Below, one piece after another: positions 24,276 to 32,457 of a stretch of 64,000 nt of DNA. Location: NCBI RefSeq assembly GCF_000526495.1, contig NZ_JAGE01000001.1, positions 1,176,001 through 1,240,000 of the forward strand, given 5' to 3'. The DNA is from Ruminiclostridium josui JCM 17888 (GTDB lineage: Bacteria; Bacillota; Clostridia; Acetivibrionales; DSM-1351). Position numbers and translations under genes: made by a program. Position 1 is the first letter of the stretch. The number at the start of each line of letters is the position of its first letter. Below the pieces are notes generated by a model. The model had not been told where the DNA came from and ran no database searches. It saw only the letters and a list, made by a program, of their open reading frames with translations.

Positions 24276-24975
24276 GGCCAACACCCCGTTTCTCAAGGAT
24301 CATGTGCAGTTTCCCTGTATATTCGGCTTCGATAAGTCTCTCTGCCTGCGCTTCTGTAACAATTAGTGTTATAGCCTTTGGAACCGGATCTCCGGTAGAT
24401 GACTGACTCTCAGATTGCTGCTTTCGTACCTCTGCAGTATCCTGTGTGCGGGCGTTTTCCACGCTGTAAACCTCCAGTCCTTTCAGCTCGGGATAGAGGA
24501 TAACCTGCGGGGAAGAATCCTCCCCGTCGGAAGCCTGCTCCAAAAATACGGCTACTGTTACTATATCGCCGCTTTGCAGGTGAGAAGAAAGTCCAGCTGC
24601 AACGCTTGGTACGCTTACAGTTACCAGCCTCTGATTATTTTTAGCAATACGGTCAAATAGCTCATTTACAAGGAATACGTCGAGTTTTTGGGGAAAGAAA
24701 TAATCTCCTTTTGCAATATCAGTTAGTGCAATCTTTCCTAAGATTGAATTTTTATCGTTGATAATACCTTCCGGCAGGCCATATTGTCCTACTTCTACAA
24801 TTGCAAGGTGCTTATCCGTAATCTCTGTTCCAGCCTGTATATCTCCTGATGCCCGCAACACCATGACCGTTGCGCTTTTATCTTCATAAAAACGCGGCAA
24901 AAGCACAAAAGAAATTACCGCTGCAATGATAATGCAGATGATGCTTAAAAATATTCGGTTTTTCAGTAGTTTCAA
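24265..24975 (-). CDS. CpaB/RcpC-like SAF domain protein, cluster A
   Basis: About 236 residues. An N-terminal membrane helix (NRIFLSIICIIIAAVISFVL) is followed by a SAF domain (DIQAGTEITDKHLAIVEVGQ, then GKIALTDIAKGDYF) and a RcpC-type beta domain (GLSSHLQSGDIVTVAVF). The preferred start is TTG 24975, ten bases after AAGGAGG. Part of that ribosome site is shared with the end of IS110 copy 2. In Tad systems CpaB/RcpC sits with the secretin; in a Gram-positive cell it more likely links the machine to the wall. Confidence 0.75.
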   Translation of the reverse strand: MKLLKNRIFLSIICIIIAAVISFVLLPRFYEDKSATVMVLRASGDIQAGTEITDKHLAIVEVGQYGLPEGIINDKNSILGKIALTDIAKGDYFFPQKLDVFLVNELFDRIAKNNQRLVTVSVPSVAAGLSSHLQSGDIVTVAVFLEQASDGEDSSPQVILYPELKGLEVYSVENARTQDTAEVRKQQSESQSSTGDPVPKAITLIVTEAQAERLIEAEYTGKLHMILEKRGVGHER

Positions 24976-24994
24976 ATTGCTCCGTTCCTCCTTG

Positions 24995-25380
24995 TACAAT
25001 TATTTTGTATTAAATCAGTGACCAAAGCCACTGTTCGACCCATTAAAAGTCATAGTTAACATAACACTTCAAATTTTATTCTTTTCCAAACATCAAGCAC
25101 ATCATCCGGCTTCACATCTTAGCCATTATGCCAGCGTTTGTTGGCCTGAACTTTGACAATCATGTATAATATCTTCCGGACTTGGAAGGTGTGTGTTTCA
25201 CCTCCTGGGACGGACCTTGGCGGGCCGATTACCCGTATGAAAGAGTATTTTTCCATTCCGGTAAGTCTACATGATTTGGCTGGTTGAGGCCAGCTTTTTA
25301 GCTGGTTCCTCGTGTCACATGCAAGGTTGTTTGCTTACATGAGAAGGAATGGAGGCTTTTAAGTCCATTAATTTTTTAAG
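24995..25380 (+). ncRNA. Candidate bridge RNA region of IS110 copy 2
   Basis: Identical to the 5' non-coding end of copy 1, including the GGCTGG/CCAGC hairpins and the GGAAGGTG to CACCTCC loop (about 25184-25206). Because both copies would make the same RNA, their targets should agree, and they do share CCT-C-CCTTT-like sequence. Confidence 0.5.
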
Positions 25381-25391
25381 GAGGCATTTTG

Positions 25392-26681
25392 ATGAATTTC
25401 AGACCTATTGCAGGAATCGATGTAGGTAAATTCTTCAGTGAGATGGCAATTCTTTCTCCATCCAATGAAGTGATTGCCCGCATGAAGATCCACCATGATT
25501 CCAGTTCTGACGTTGAAAGAGTCGTTGAATTACTGAAAAAAACGGAAAAGGACTTTGATTCTAGGCCTTTCGTCGTCATGGAATCCACCGGGCACTATCA
25601 CAAAATCCTTTTCCATTCACTTTGTAAAGCTGGATTGGAGGTCTCCATCATAAACCCCATCCAGACTGATTCTATCAAAAATATTGGAATCAGAAAAGTG
25701 AAAAATGATAAAGCTGATGCCCGGAAAATTGCCCTGCTATACAGATTTCAGGAGCTTAAAACTACTAATATCCCCGATGAGGATATTGAATGCCTGCGAA
25801 GTCTTTGCCGACAGTACTACAAGCTCTCTGACGAACTTACTGCCTACAAAAACAGGCTTACGGGTATTGTTGACCAACTCATGTTAAACTTCAAGGATGT
25901 ATTCCCCAACATCTTTTCAAAGGCTGCTCTTGCAGTATTGGAGAAATATCCTACGCCTGCGCATATTCTTAAAGCGAACAGGAACAAGTTGATTGCACTG
26001 ATCCAGAAGAATTCTCGCAGAAGCCTTAAGTGGTCAACTGCAAAGTATAATCTTTTGGTCTCCAAAGCCAGAGAGTTTGCGCCTTTGACTGTTCATAATT
26101 CCTCGAACATTGCTATGCTGGGTGTCTACATATCCATGATCAGAACTCTGGAAGATAACTTGGCGAAGGTCCTAAAAACCATTCATCTATTGATCGCTGA
26201 AGATATGGCAAAGGATATGCCCATGCTAGCATTAACTCTTGAACTTTTTCAGAGCCTGCCAGGTATTGGCCTTCTTACTGCTGCCACCATTCTAGCAGAA
26301 ATCGGCGATTTTTCCGCTTTCTCTAAGCCGGGAAAACTGGTTGCTTACTTTGGCATTGACCCCTCTGTGATGCAATCCGGAGAATTTACCGGCACACGGA
26401 ATAAAATGTCCAAGAGAGGTTCCAGGCTACTTCGCAGGGTTCTTTTTACAACTGCTCTTGCCAATATCCGAACTAAGCGGAATAAAGAGGCTTGCAACCC
26501 TGTATTACTTGAATTCTACAAGCAAAAATGCCAGAGTAAACCTAAGAAGGTAGCTTTGGGAGCAGTTATGCGTAAGATCATCATTTACATCTTTGCTGTT
26601 CTAAGGGACAGAAAACCGTACCAGTTACGCAGTCCTCAGGAACATGCTCAGATATTAGCAGCAAAGCATATAGCAGCTTAG
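25392..26681 (+). CDS. IS110 family transposase, copy 2
   Basis: 429 residues, identical in sequence to the product at 5472-6761, with the same AAGGAGG site and start. All DEDD residues and the C-terminal serine motif are intact, so both copies should be active. It lies opposite to the surrounding operon and could produce antisense transcript into cluster B-side genes if its terminator is weak. Confidence 0.95.
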   Translation: MNFRPIAGIDVGKFFSEMAILSPSNEVIARMKIHHDSSSDVERVVELLKKTEKDFDSRPFVVMESTGHYHKILFHSLCKAGLEVSIINPIQTDSIKNIGIRKVKNDKADARKIALLYRFQELKTTNIPDEDIECLRSLCRQYYKLSDELTAYKNRLTGIVDQLMLNFKDVFPNIFSKAALAVLEKYPTPAHILKANRNKLIALIQKNSRRSLKWSTAKYNLLVSKAREFAPLTVHNSSNIAMLGVYISMIRTLEDNLAKVLKTIHLLIAEDMAKDMPMLALTLELFQSLPGIGLLTAATILAEIGDFSAFSKPGKLVAYFGIDPSVMQSGEFTGTRNKMSKRGSRLLRRVLFTTALANIRTKRNKEACNPVLLEFYKQKCQSKPKKVALGAVMRKIIIYIFAVLRDRKPYQLRSPQEHAQILAAKHIAA

Positions 26682-26856
26682 CAGTACCTGCACTTGATGT
26701 TTAGTTTTCAAGGATCAGTATTTCATTTTAGACTAGCTATTTTATGTCTACTTCGCAAAGGTGGTCTTGTTGTTATGCATTTTTTCTATGTCAGGAGTTT
26801 TCAAAAATTCATAAAGCTTTTTCTTAAAAACTCTTGACTTTAATTAGCTGGTCTTT

Positions 26857-26883
26857 TACTGATTTGTTTTGATTTGTTTTCAT
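26857..26883 (-). pseudogene. 5' stub of a virB4-like gene cut by IS110 copy 2
   Basis: ATG 26883 overlaps the stop of the preceding gene as ATGA and reads MKTNQNKSVK before the IS begins; the frame then runs into a stop inside the IS. I recall VirB4 proteins of clostridial ICEs with very similar first residues and in this exact position, after the PrgI-like and 196-residue genes. No rest of virB4 exists in the window. The alternative is a plain intergenic spacer before the CpaB-like gene. Confidence 0.4.
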
Positions 26884-27470
26884 TCGTTGAGAATAATCCA
26901 CCGTTCTCCGTCGAAATCCTCGAAGCGTTCTGTTGTGACGTTCTGCTCGAAATAAATCGCCAGCATGCGTTTGATGTCCTCCCGCTCCGCCCGACTGGCG
27001 GAGAAGCCCTGCTCCCGCAATGTCTTTTCTATACGGTTCAGATAGGGGAACACTTCATTTTCCTTTTCACTCTTCAGTCGTATGACCACAAGGAATTCTC
27101 TGGCTGTTGCCATCTGCACCTGTATCCGGTCAAGGTGGTTCAGGTCATGCTCCAGCAGCCTGCGGACGGCAGGGTTATTCTCCTGCTCCAGGCGGCTTTT
27201 TAAGAACAGCTTATTATCCTCGAAGCTTTCCCGGCTGTTCAGGCACAAGAACTCCAGCTCCGCCATTCCCTTCAGCACAGTCATCAAGGAATAGATCCGG
27301 GCTGATATGTTGGCTTCCGACAGGACAGAAATATTGGTTGGCTTAATGATAAAATACACCAGCTCATCGCCCCGGAAGGTCAGAAGGCTATGGCCTGTAA
27401 CGTCTTGTGTGTTGATGAGCTGTCGGGTATACTGCTTTTGCTTTGCCGTCTTTTTTTCTTTTCTGTTCAT
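26880..27470 (-). CDS. Conjugation protein next to PrgI, TrsE/VirB4-N-like
   Basis: 196 residues from ATG 27470, coupled to the PrgI-like gene by an overlap (CAATGA). IIKPTNISVLSEANISARIY, LEFLCLNSRESFEDNKLFLK and FLVVIRLKSEKENEVFPYLN resemble the N-terminal, non-ATPase portion of TrsE/VirB4-type proteins; there is no Walker motif. In clostridial ICEs a separate gene of this kind precedes virB4. It probably takes part in the inner-membrane complex of the type IV secretion system. Confidence 0.6.
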   Translation of the reverse strand: MNRKEKKTAKQKQYTRQLINTQDVTGHSLLTFRGDELVYFIIKPTNISVLSEANISARIYSLMTVLKGMAELEFLCLNSRESFEDNKLFLKSRLEQENNPAVRRLLEHDLNHLDRIQVQMATAREFLVVIRLKSEKENEVFPYLNRIEKTLREQGFSASRAEREDIKRMLAIYFEQNVTTERFEDFDGERWIILNE

Positions 27471-27733
27471 TGCTTCCCATACCCCCATTCATAGGTTTGC
27501 TGCTTCGTGATGAAGAAGGCGCAGGCGTATCTGATAAAATCGAGGATGCTGGTATCGTCAAACCGTATAGTCAGGAAGGCATACAGAGCCGTGATGACGA
27601 TGGGCGGCATAAACCTAAGCTGTGCCAGCGCAAATACAGAAATCAAAAGACCGACGCCGATGACGCCGATGTCCCTGAGCTGCCACAGCCACAGCACCGC
27701 CTTGGATTTCAGGTTGTCGGGGTAGATGTACAT
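27467..27733 (-). CDS. PrgI/TcpE-like membrane protein (VirB3-like)
   Basis: 88 residues, starting MYIYPDNLKSK at ATG 27733 after GGAGG. Two membrane helices (DIGVIGVGLLISVFALAQ and PPIVITALYAFLTIRF) and an end like FFITKQQTYEWGYG fit the small PrgI/TcpE class that accompanies VirB4 ATPases in Gram-positive conjugation. It overlaps the end of the methyltransferase gene by 25 bases. Confidence 0.7.
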   Translation of the reverse strand: MYIYPDNLKSKAVLWLWQLRDIGVIGVGLLISVFALAQLRFMPPIVITALYAFLTIRFDDTSILDFIRYACAFFITKQQTYEWGYGKQ

Positions 27734-29508
27734 TCGGGTTCCTCCAGTTCTTCATAAAATTTTCGCAAAAAATATGCGATCCCCCGGAGTACATGCTCCA
27801 CACAGGGGATCGCCACACTGTTGCCAAGGGCTTTATATCTTGCGCTGTCCGAGGCGCCGGGGATGTCCGTCCAATAGTCTGGAAAGCCCTGTAGTCTTTC
27901 GCATTCCAGCGGCGTCAGCCTGCGGATCAGCTTGCCGATGCGTACGGGATGCACATTGTTCAGGGAATACCCTCCGTCCGTCTTGGACTGGAGCGTTCCG
28001 CTCAAATCTCCGTTTTCCGTACCGTTTCGGCAGTCCAAACCTGCAACATTCATCTCACATACAAGGTCTGTCGAGTCCTTGTATTGCCGGGCACTCTGGG
28101 TGCTGACCACGTCGTTATGAACATATTCATCGCTTCTCTGCTGGGAGAATACGCAATGCCGGTCTGCGGTGTTCAGGGTGTAGCTGATATCCGGCTGGAA
28201 CCCCATGCCGTTGCCGCCGTTGTGATCCTGCCGGTCGATGATGTTTCCGGCGATGCAGTATGTTTCTGCATGCGGCGGTACGGCCGGTTCATCCTCGGAA
28301 AATACAGCATTCTGCGAAATAAGCGGTACGTTATTGCCGCCGGTACCATACCGGGCAGACATTGTAGGAGCTACTTCGTGCGGGCCTGTATAGCGGGAAT
28401 CAATACCATGATTCTCAAACAAAACAGGCTGATTATTTCCACTGGTACCCGCTGCTGATGTAATAGTCGGACACAAGTTTTCACAAATTTCCGCGCCACC
28501 TTGCTGGCTGCCCATAACGAGGGGAGGATGCCCATCCATTTGAGCGCGTAAGGTAGCTGTTATATTCTCTGTCACGTTCATGCGGCTTCCGCCCTGATCG
28601 TTCAGGCACAGGACAGACGGCACCATGTTGGAGCCGCTTTCCGATGCTTCCAGGATCGGCTGGGGCTGTATGGCTCCCGACACATCATGCAGATTTCGCA
28701 GCCCATCCCGCTGGTAGCAGGCAAAGGCAATGGGTTTGCTGTCCTCTCCTATTCGGGCCGGACTCCCGCCTGGAGCTCCAGCGCCTGTTTGAGCACAGGA
28801 GGAAGCTCCTTGCCTCGCTTCTTCGCCCGGCGCAGTATTCCCAAACAGGCTGTCTTGCTTAAATAATATTTGTGGTGCGGTGTGTCCTCCAAAATCTGAG
28901 ACAAGGTAGATTCTTTTGCGCCTTTGTGGGACGGACCAGTATTGAGCATCGTATACTCTCCAAGCAAGTGAGAATTGATCTCCCAATATGGCCCCAGCAG
29001 ACCTCCATATCCCTCCCGGAGGTCGAGGTACAGAAACGGTACCGTCAGCAATTCTGCAGGTTTCCTCAAGCACCGCCCGGAAGTCCTCTCCGTCTGCAGA
29101 GGAGAAAGCTCCGGGGACATTTTCCCAGACCATATATCTGGGTCTAAGTCGAACAGGGTCAGCTGTTCGTTTGGTTCTTGCGTCATGTGCTCTCAGCTCC
29201 TTTATGACACGGATCTGCTCCATGAACAGGCCGGATCGCTCGCCCTTAAGTCCGGCACGTTTTCCAGCGACCGATAGATCCTGACATGGCGAACCCCCGC
29301 AGACCACGTCCACAGGGGTAAGCTCAGCGCCCTTCAGCTTTGTAATGTCGCCTACATGGAGCATTTCCGGAAACCGTGTTTTCGTGACCTCAATGGGAAA
29401 CGGCTCAATTTCGCTGGCCCATGCAGGGGTAAAGCCCTGCCGGACGCCTGCCAGCGGAAAACCGCCGATCCCGTCAAACAGGCTTCCGAGGGTCAGCGGT
29501 GGGGTCAC
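27709..29508 (-). CDS. C5-cytosine DNA methyltransferase with repeat-rich target domain
   Basis: 599 residues with a full set of cytosine-C5 motifs: I SLFDGIGGFPLAG (about 8-20), IV GGSPCQDLS with the catalytic Cys (about 70), VI ENVPGAF (about 133), VIII QRRKRIYLV (about 192) and X LGNSVAIPC (about 568). Between VIII and X lies an unusually long region of about 330 residues with degenerate repeats of the form TLxAxxGxGGNNxPVV (NITATLRAQMDG, TITSAAGTSGNNQPV, TMSARYGTGGNNVPL). No restriction partner is near, so it probably protects transferred DNA from host restriction. Overlaps link it to both neighbours. Confidence 0.9.
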   Translation of the reverse strand: MTPPLTLGSLFDGIGGFPLAGVRQGFTPAWASEIEPFPIEVTKTRFPEMLHVGDITKLKGAELTPVDVVCGGSPCQDLSVAGKRAGLKGERSGLFMEQIRVIKELRAHDARTKRTADPVRLRPRYMVWENVPGAFSSADGEDFRAVLEETCRIADGTVSVPRPPGGIWRSAGAILGDQFSLAWRVYDAQYWSVPQRRKRIYLVSDFGGHTAPQILFKQDSLFGNTAPGEEARQGASSCAQTGAGAPGGSPARIGEDSKPIAFACYQRDGLRNLHDVSGAIQPQPILEASESGSNMVPSVLCLNDQGGSRMNVTENITATLRAQMDGHPPLVMGSQQGGAEICENLCPTITSAAGTSGNNQPVLFENHGIDSRYTGPHEVAPTMSARYGTGGNNVPLISQNAVFSEDEPAVPPHAETYCIAGNIIDRQDHNGGNGMGFQPDISYTLNTADRHCVFSQQRSDEYVHNDVVSTQSARQYKDSTDLVCEMNVAGLDCRNGTENGDLSGTLQSKTDGGYSLNNVHPVRIGKLIRRLTPLECERLQGFPDYWTDIPGASDSARYKALGNSVAIPCVEHVLRGIAYFLRKFYEELEEPECTSTPTT

Positions 29509-29915
29509 AGTTTAAGCTTCATGCCGGGGGAAGGCGCTTCCTCCGGCATGATTTTTCTTTCTTTGGAATAGTGGGGCAATATCTCCATATGGCATTTTTC
29601 CTGTATCTGTTCCGTTGACAGGTTTCTTAATGGAATACCAAGCCGCTCGGCTTCTGCGATTTCACAGCTCATACCGTAGCTTATGCGCTCTCCGCAAATC
29701 CAGAGCTCATCGCAGGAGCTAAGTACCCTCAGACCCATCCGGATGCCAAGCTCCCGCTGGGCGTTTACATTATCATCCAAAAACTGCGGATATAACAGGT
29801 GAACTGTGACAGGCGCACAGCCATGCTCTGCGGCATAGAGGCAGGCGGCTCTTGCAAACCGGACATTGTTTTCGATATTCCCGGCATAAGGGGAGCAGAT
29901 ATATACCAGCTTCAT
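29505..29915 (-). CDS. DUF4406/DUF7768-type nucleoside deoxyribosyltransferase-like protein
   Basis: 136 residues beginning MKLVYICSPYAGNIENNVRF. That start, the middle ELGIRMGLRVLSSCDELWIC and the SYGMSCEIAEAERLGIPL segment are the fold core of the nucleoside 2-deoxyribosyltransferase-like group carried by many phages and ICEs. Substrate unknown. It overlaps the VirB6-like gene (ATGA) and the methyltransferase gene (ATGA). Confidence 0.75.
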   Translation of the reverse strand: MKLVYICSPYAGNIENNVRFARAACLYAAEHGCAPVTVHLLYPQFLDDNVNAQRELGIRMGLRVLSSCDELWICGERISYGMSCEIAEAERLGIPLRNLSTEQIQEKCHMEILPHYSKERKIMPEEAPSPGMKLKL

Positions 29916-30817
29916 TTCGCAGCCACCGCCTTTACCACGGTTCTTGTTATGTTGACGGCGGTCTGTGCAGTATAAACGGCGCTCATCAGATTGCCTTTTG
30001 TGCTGGTATCCAGTCCAAACGCTCCAGCGATTCTCGGCACCTCACCGGCAGACAGCATCAAGCCCAGCCCCAGCAGTGCATGATCCTTGACCACCATGAG
30101 TCCCGCAATGAGAATGGTGGACTGCAGGAAAGCGGCCAGACACAGGCCGACAATCTGCTTGCACCAGCTGACGAAGCCGTCAAGATACCCGCGCGGGACG
30201 GAAAACATATACAAGCTGCCTACAGCAATCTGGATGAGCAGAATGCCTCCGCGCTTTAAGTTTGCGAAAAAGACCTTGATCACCGCGTATCCCATGAGGA
30301 TGAGAATGAAGATCAGCATAATGGGGTTGGTGATCGCTCCCATGCCGCCAAACACCCCGGCATTAGCCGCGTTTTCAAGACTTCCCGCGGCACTCAGTTG
30401 ATTGATGATGTTGGCGGCGACAGTGTCGATGCCCGTTCCCAGACCAGTGATTCCCGCCGTGAGACTGCTCTGCAGGGATATGGACAGCTTGTAAAGCTCT
30501 ATCGGCACAGTGGAAAACAGCCCGACAGCCATAAAGCCCTTGATGGCGTTTATGGCGGCGTCCTTGATGCTTCCGCGGCCAGCCTGGTACTCAATGCCGC
30601 ATTCAAAGGCAGAGACTATGAGTCCGGTTCCATAGAGCATCCAAGCCAGATAAACAAAAAACAGGACGATGGATTGTACCCAGTTCATTTCGAACAGGTC
30701 AGCGCCCATATTTCCCATGGCCGCGAAAAAGTTGCCGAGAAAGCCGATGATCTGGCCGTAGATCCAGTCAACGATCTGACCAAGCACGGTGTCGGCGACA
30801 AAATCCCATATAAACAT
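29912..30817 (-). CDS. VirB6/TrbL-like conjugation channel protein
   Basis: A 301-residue polytopic protein with about six hydrophobic segments, including WVQSIVLFFVYLAWMLYG, IMLIFILILMGYAVIKVFF and GGILLIQIAVGSLYMFSVP, and an end reading YTAQTAVNITRTVVKAVAAK. It matches the VirB6/TrbL-like proteins of clostridial ICEs (the CD0411 type), which form part of the inner-membrane channel of the type IV system. It is first in an operon with four coupled genes behind it. Confidence 0.82.
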   Translation of the reverse strand: MFIWDFVADTVLGQIVDWIYGQIIGFLGNFFAAMGNMGADLFEMNWVQSIVLFFVYLAWMLYGTGLIVSAFECGIEYQAGRGSIKDAAINAIKGFMAVGLFSTVPIELYKLSISLQSSLTAGITGLGTGIDTVAANIINQLSAAGSLENAANAGVFGGMGAITNPIMLIFILILMGYAVIKVFFANLKRGGILLIQIAVGSLYMFSVPRGYLDGFVSWCKQIVGLCLAAFLQSTILIAGLMVVKDHALLGLGLMLSAGEVPRIAGAFGLDTSTKGNLMSAVYTAQTAVNITRTVVKAVAAK

Positions 30818-30850
30818 GGGTGTTCACCTCCTTCAGGATAAAAAAATAGA

Positions 30851-30872
30851 GAGCCTGTCATCACACAGACTC
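30851..30872 (-). terminator. Terminator upstream of the VirB6-like gene
   Basis: Stem GAGTCTGT to ACAGGCTC (one wobble), six-base loop, then TCTATTTTTTTA on the minus strand. It lies between the frameshifted gene and the VirB6-like gene. Confidence 0.65.
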
Positions 30873-30888
30873 CCAAAAGCTGCTTTAT

Positions 30889-31339
30889 TTACATGCCTTG
30901 CATAGTCATTCCCTTTTCGTTATGACCGGGTTGCTCCATATCCAGCATTGGCTCCCGGAATACGTTCAAGTAATCATTAACAGCCCCGGAGATCTGATCG
31001 TAATCCGCTTTTGTGGGTTTGTAGACATACCATTCGATTTTGTCCCCATACTTCCATATATACGGGGCGATACCATCCCTGAAGTTTGGGTTGCTGACCA
31101 TTTTCCTGCCGAGCAGGTCGGAGAATCTCAGCGTGAGGGCATCTACCGGACCGTCGTTGCGATTTATTACTTGCCTTTATTGCTTCGTAATGGTCAGCAA
31201 TACCCAGCGTGACGAACTCAATCCTGACACGGAGATTGTCAGTGAGCTTGCCGAATAAAGCTCTTCCGACGAACCTTTTATCAGTGATATTAGTGTCATT
31301 TCCGAACAGCCTGCGCAGCTCCTGTTCAAAGTAATTCAT
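30889..31339 (-). pseudogene. Frameshifted ICE protein gene upstream of VirB6
   Basis: The start (MNYFEQELRRLFGND, ATG 31339 after GGAGG) and the end (VSNPNFRDGIAPYIWKYGDK, finishing in MTMQGM) lie in two frames. The second frame continues upstream as INRNDGPVDALTLRFSDLLG, so one indel near 31165-31185 (around AAAGGCAAGTAATAAATC) would restore a protein of about 150 residues. I recall intact proteins of this plan in the same place in other clostridial ICEs. Function unknown. A sequencing error would explain it as well. Confidence 0.7.
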
Positions 31340-31350
31340 AGCTTTACCTC

Positions 31351-31404
31351 CTACATTCCAAGTATCTGCCAGTCAATGCTTGCATAAAGATGGCGAGTGG
31401 ATTT
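31351..31404. repeat. DUF3852 3'-end-like repeat, copy L
   Basis: On the minus strand this ends with a frame reading ASIDWQILGM and TAG, followed at once by the RBS of the next conjugation gene. It aligns base by base with 33194-33247 (shared CCAAGTAT, CCAG, CTTGCAT, GGATTT) and in protein with the end of the intact DUF3852 gene (WTILGM). Confidence 0.6.
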
Positions 31405-31418
31405 CGACTTAACATATT

Positions 31419-32351
31419 TTATTTTTCATATAAGACAGCCATATCGTTTATTCTACGCTTTATTTCTGCACGGATGTGCAACGGCTCTAAGCACTCGCAT
31501 TTATTTCCCAAACTAAGAAGAATATCAAAATGATAATCGTTCTCTATAAAAGGAAATTCCACAATATAATGCTCATCGCCATCGGGAGTCAATTCTTCAT
31601 AAGCACAATAATCAAGAATCCTATCTATCACAGCTTTATGAATACGGATTTTAATTTTTGTTTGCATTGTTTCTAAAGTATCCGCAAATTCTAAAATCGG
31701 CCTCTGATAATCTCGTGGTATAAAAGTTTCCACTTGCATTTCAAGATTTGATATGCGAGATAGTTTAAATAAGCGATAATCACTCCTCTTATGGCAGTAC
31801 CCTTGGAAGTACCAATGGCTATTTTTGAGTACAAGCTGATACGGCTCAACTATTCGTGCAGTCTTATTTCCGTGGTGAGCTGAGTATTGGAACGAAACCA
31901 ATTTACTTTCCTGTAATGCTGTTTTGATTGTTTCCAAATACGGCCCTATATTTCTGTTACCTATCCACGGGCTTAAATCTATATGGATTTGGTTTGCTTT
32001 TAATTCTATCTCTTTCGCTTTATCGGCTGGAATAAAGCTCTTGACTTTTGCAAGGGCATTTACCAATTCATCACCTCGTACTGTGCTTGAAAGGCTGGAA
32101 AGCCCCATTAAGAGAGCAGAAAGATCAGCAGTGGAAAAAACCTTTTTATCAAGCTTATAGTTCCGCATAATTTCAAAACCGCCACCCACTCCCGATATGG
32201 AGCAGACAGGAATACCTGCCATATTGATTGTCTCTATATCACGGTAAATTGTGCGAGGTGAAACTTCAAACATATCCGCCAATTCCTGTGCACCTATCCG
32301 TTCTTTATCGAGAAGTATCATAATCATACTTACAAGTCTGTCTATTTTCAT
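31419..32351 (-). CDS. YafY-type HTH and WYL domain regulator
   Basis: About 310 residues from ATG 32351. The N-terminal winged helix is MKIDRLVSMIMILLDKERIG with FEVSPRTIYRDIETI as recognition helix. The WYL domain is at the centre (LVLKNSHWYFQGYCHKRSDY), and the C-terminal WCX part (FIENDYHFDILLSLG) follows. WYL proteins sense ligands, often in stress or defence control. It is divergent from the DJ-1/PfpI gene and probably controls both through the palindrome in between. Upstream in-frame starts (to 32444) would read through that palindrome. Confidence 0.88.
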   Translation of the reverse strand: MKIDRLVSMIMILLDKERIGAQELADMFEVSPRTIYRDIETINMAGIPVCSISGVGGGFEIMRNYKLDKKVFSTADLSALLMGLSSLSSTVRGDELVNALAKVKSFIPADKAKEIELKANQIHIDLSPWIGNRNIGPYLETIKTALQESKLVSFQYSAHHGNKTARIVEPYQLVLKNSHWYFQGYCHKRSDYRLFKLSRISNLEMQVETFIPRDYQRPILEFADTLETMQTKIKIRIHKAVIDRILDYCAYEELTPDGDEHYIVEFPFIENDYHFDILLSLGNKCECLEPLHIRAEIKRRINDMAVLYEK

Positions 32352-32372
32352 TGAACCAATATTCTCCCTTTT

Positions 32373-32400
32373 AATTGTTGCCATACTATTGTCAACAATT
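32373..32400. promoter_or_regulatory. Palindromic operator between the WYL regulator and DJ-1/PfpI gene
   Basis: AATTGTTG and CAACAATT are perfect complements separated by 12 bases. On the minus strand the second arm overlaps TTGACA, a candidate -35 box, so binding of the WYL regulator here would act on both divergent genes. Confidence 0.55.
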
Positions 32401-32457
32401 ATATGATACACTAAAAAAACAAACAAAACAATATTACAAAACAAGCGGAGGAAAGTT

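Larger units (their letters stand above)
24990..26856 (+). mobile_element. IS110 family insertion sequence, copy 2
   Basis: 1867 bases matching copy 1 with a single noted difference (26734 T against 6814 C). The left flank is the RBS of the CpaB-like gene. The right flank is ten codons into a frame that reads MKTNQNKSVK, which looks like the start of virB4. Both flanks fit an AAAGGAGG target (read on the minus strand). Near identity means the second copy arose recently or is kept identical by gene conversion. Confidence 0.92.

Noticed and set aside
5070-26856. The 18 kb between the IS110 copies as a composite transposon
   Set aside because: IS110 elements move through a circular single-element form and do not make target duplications; the flanks fit two separate insertions or recombination better.
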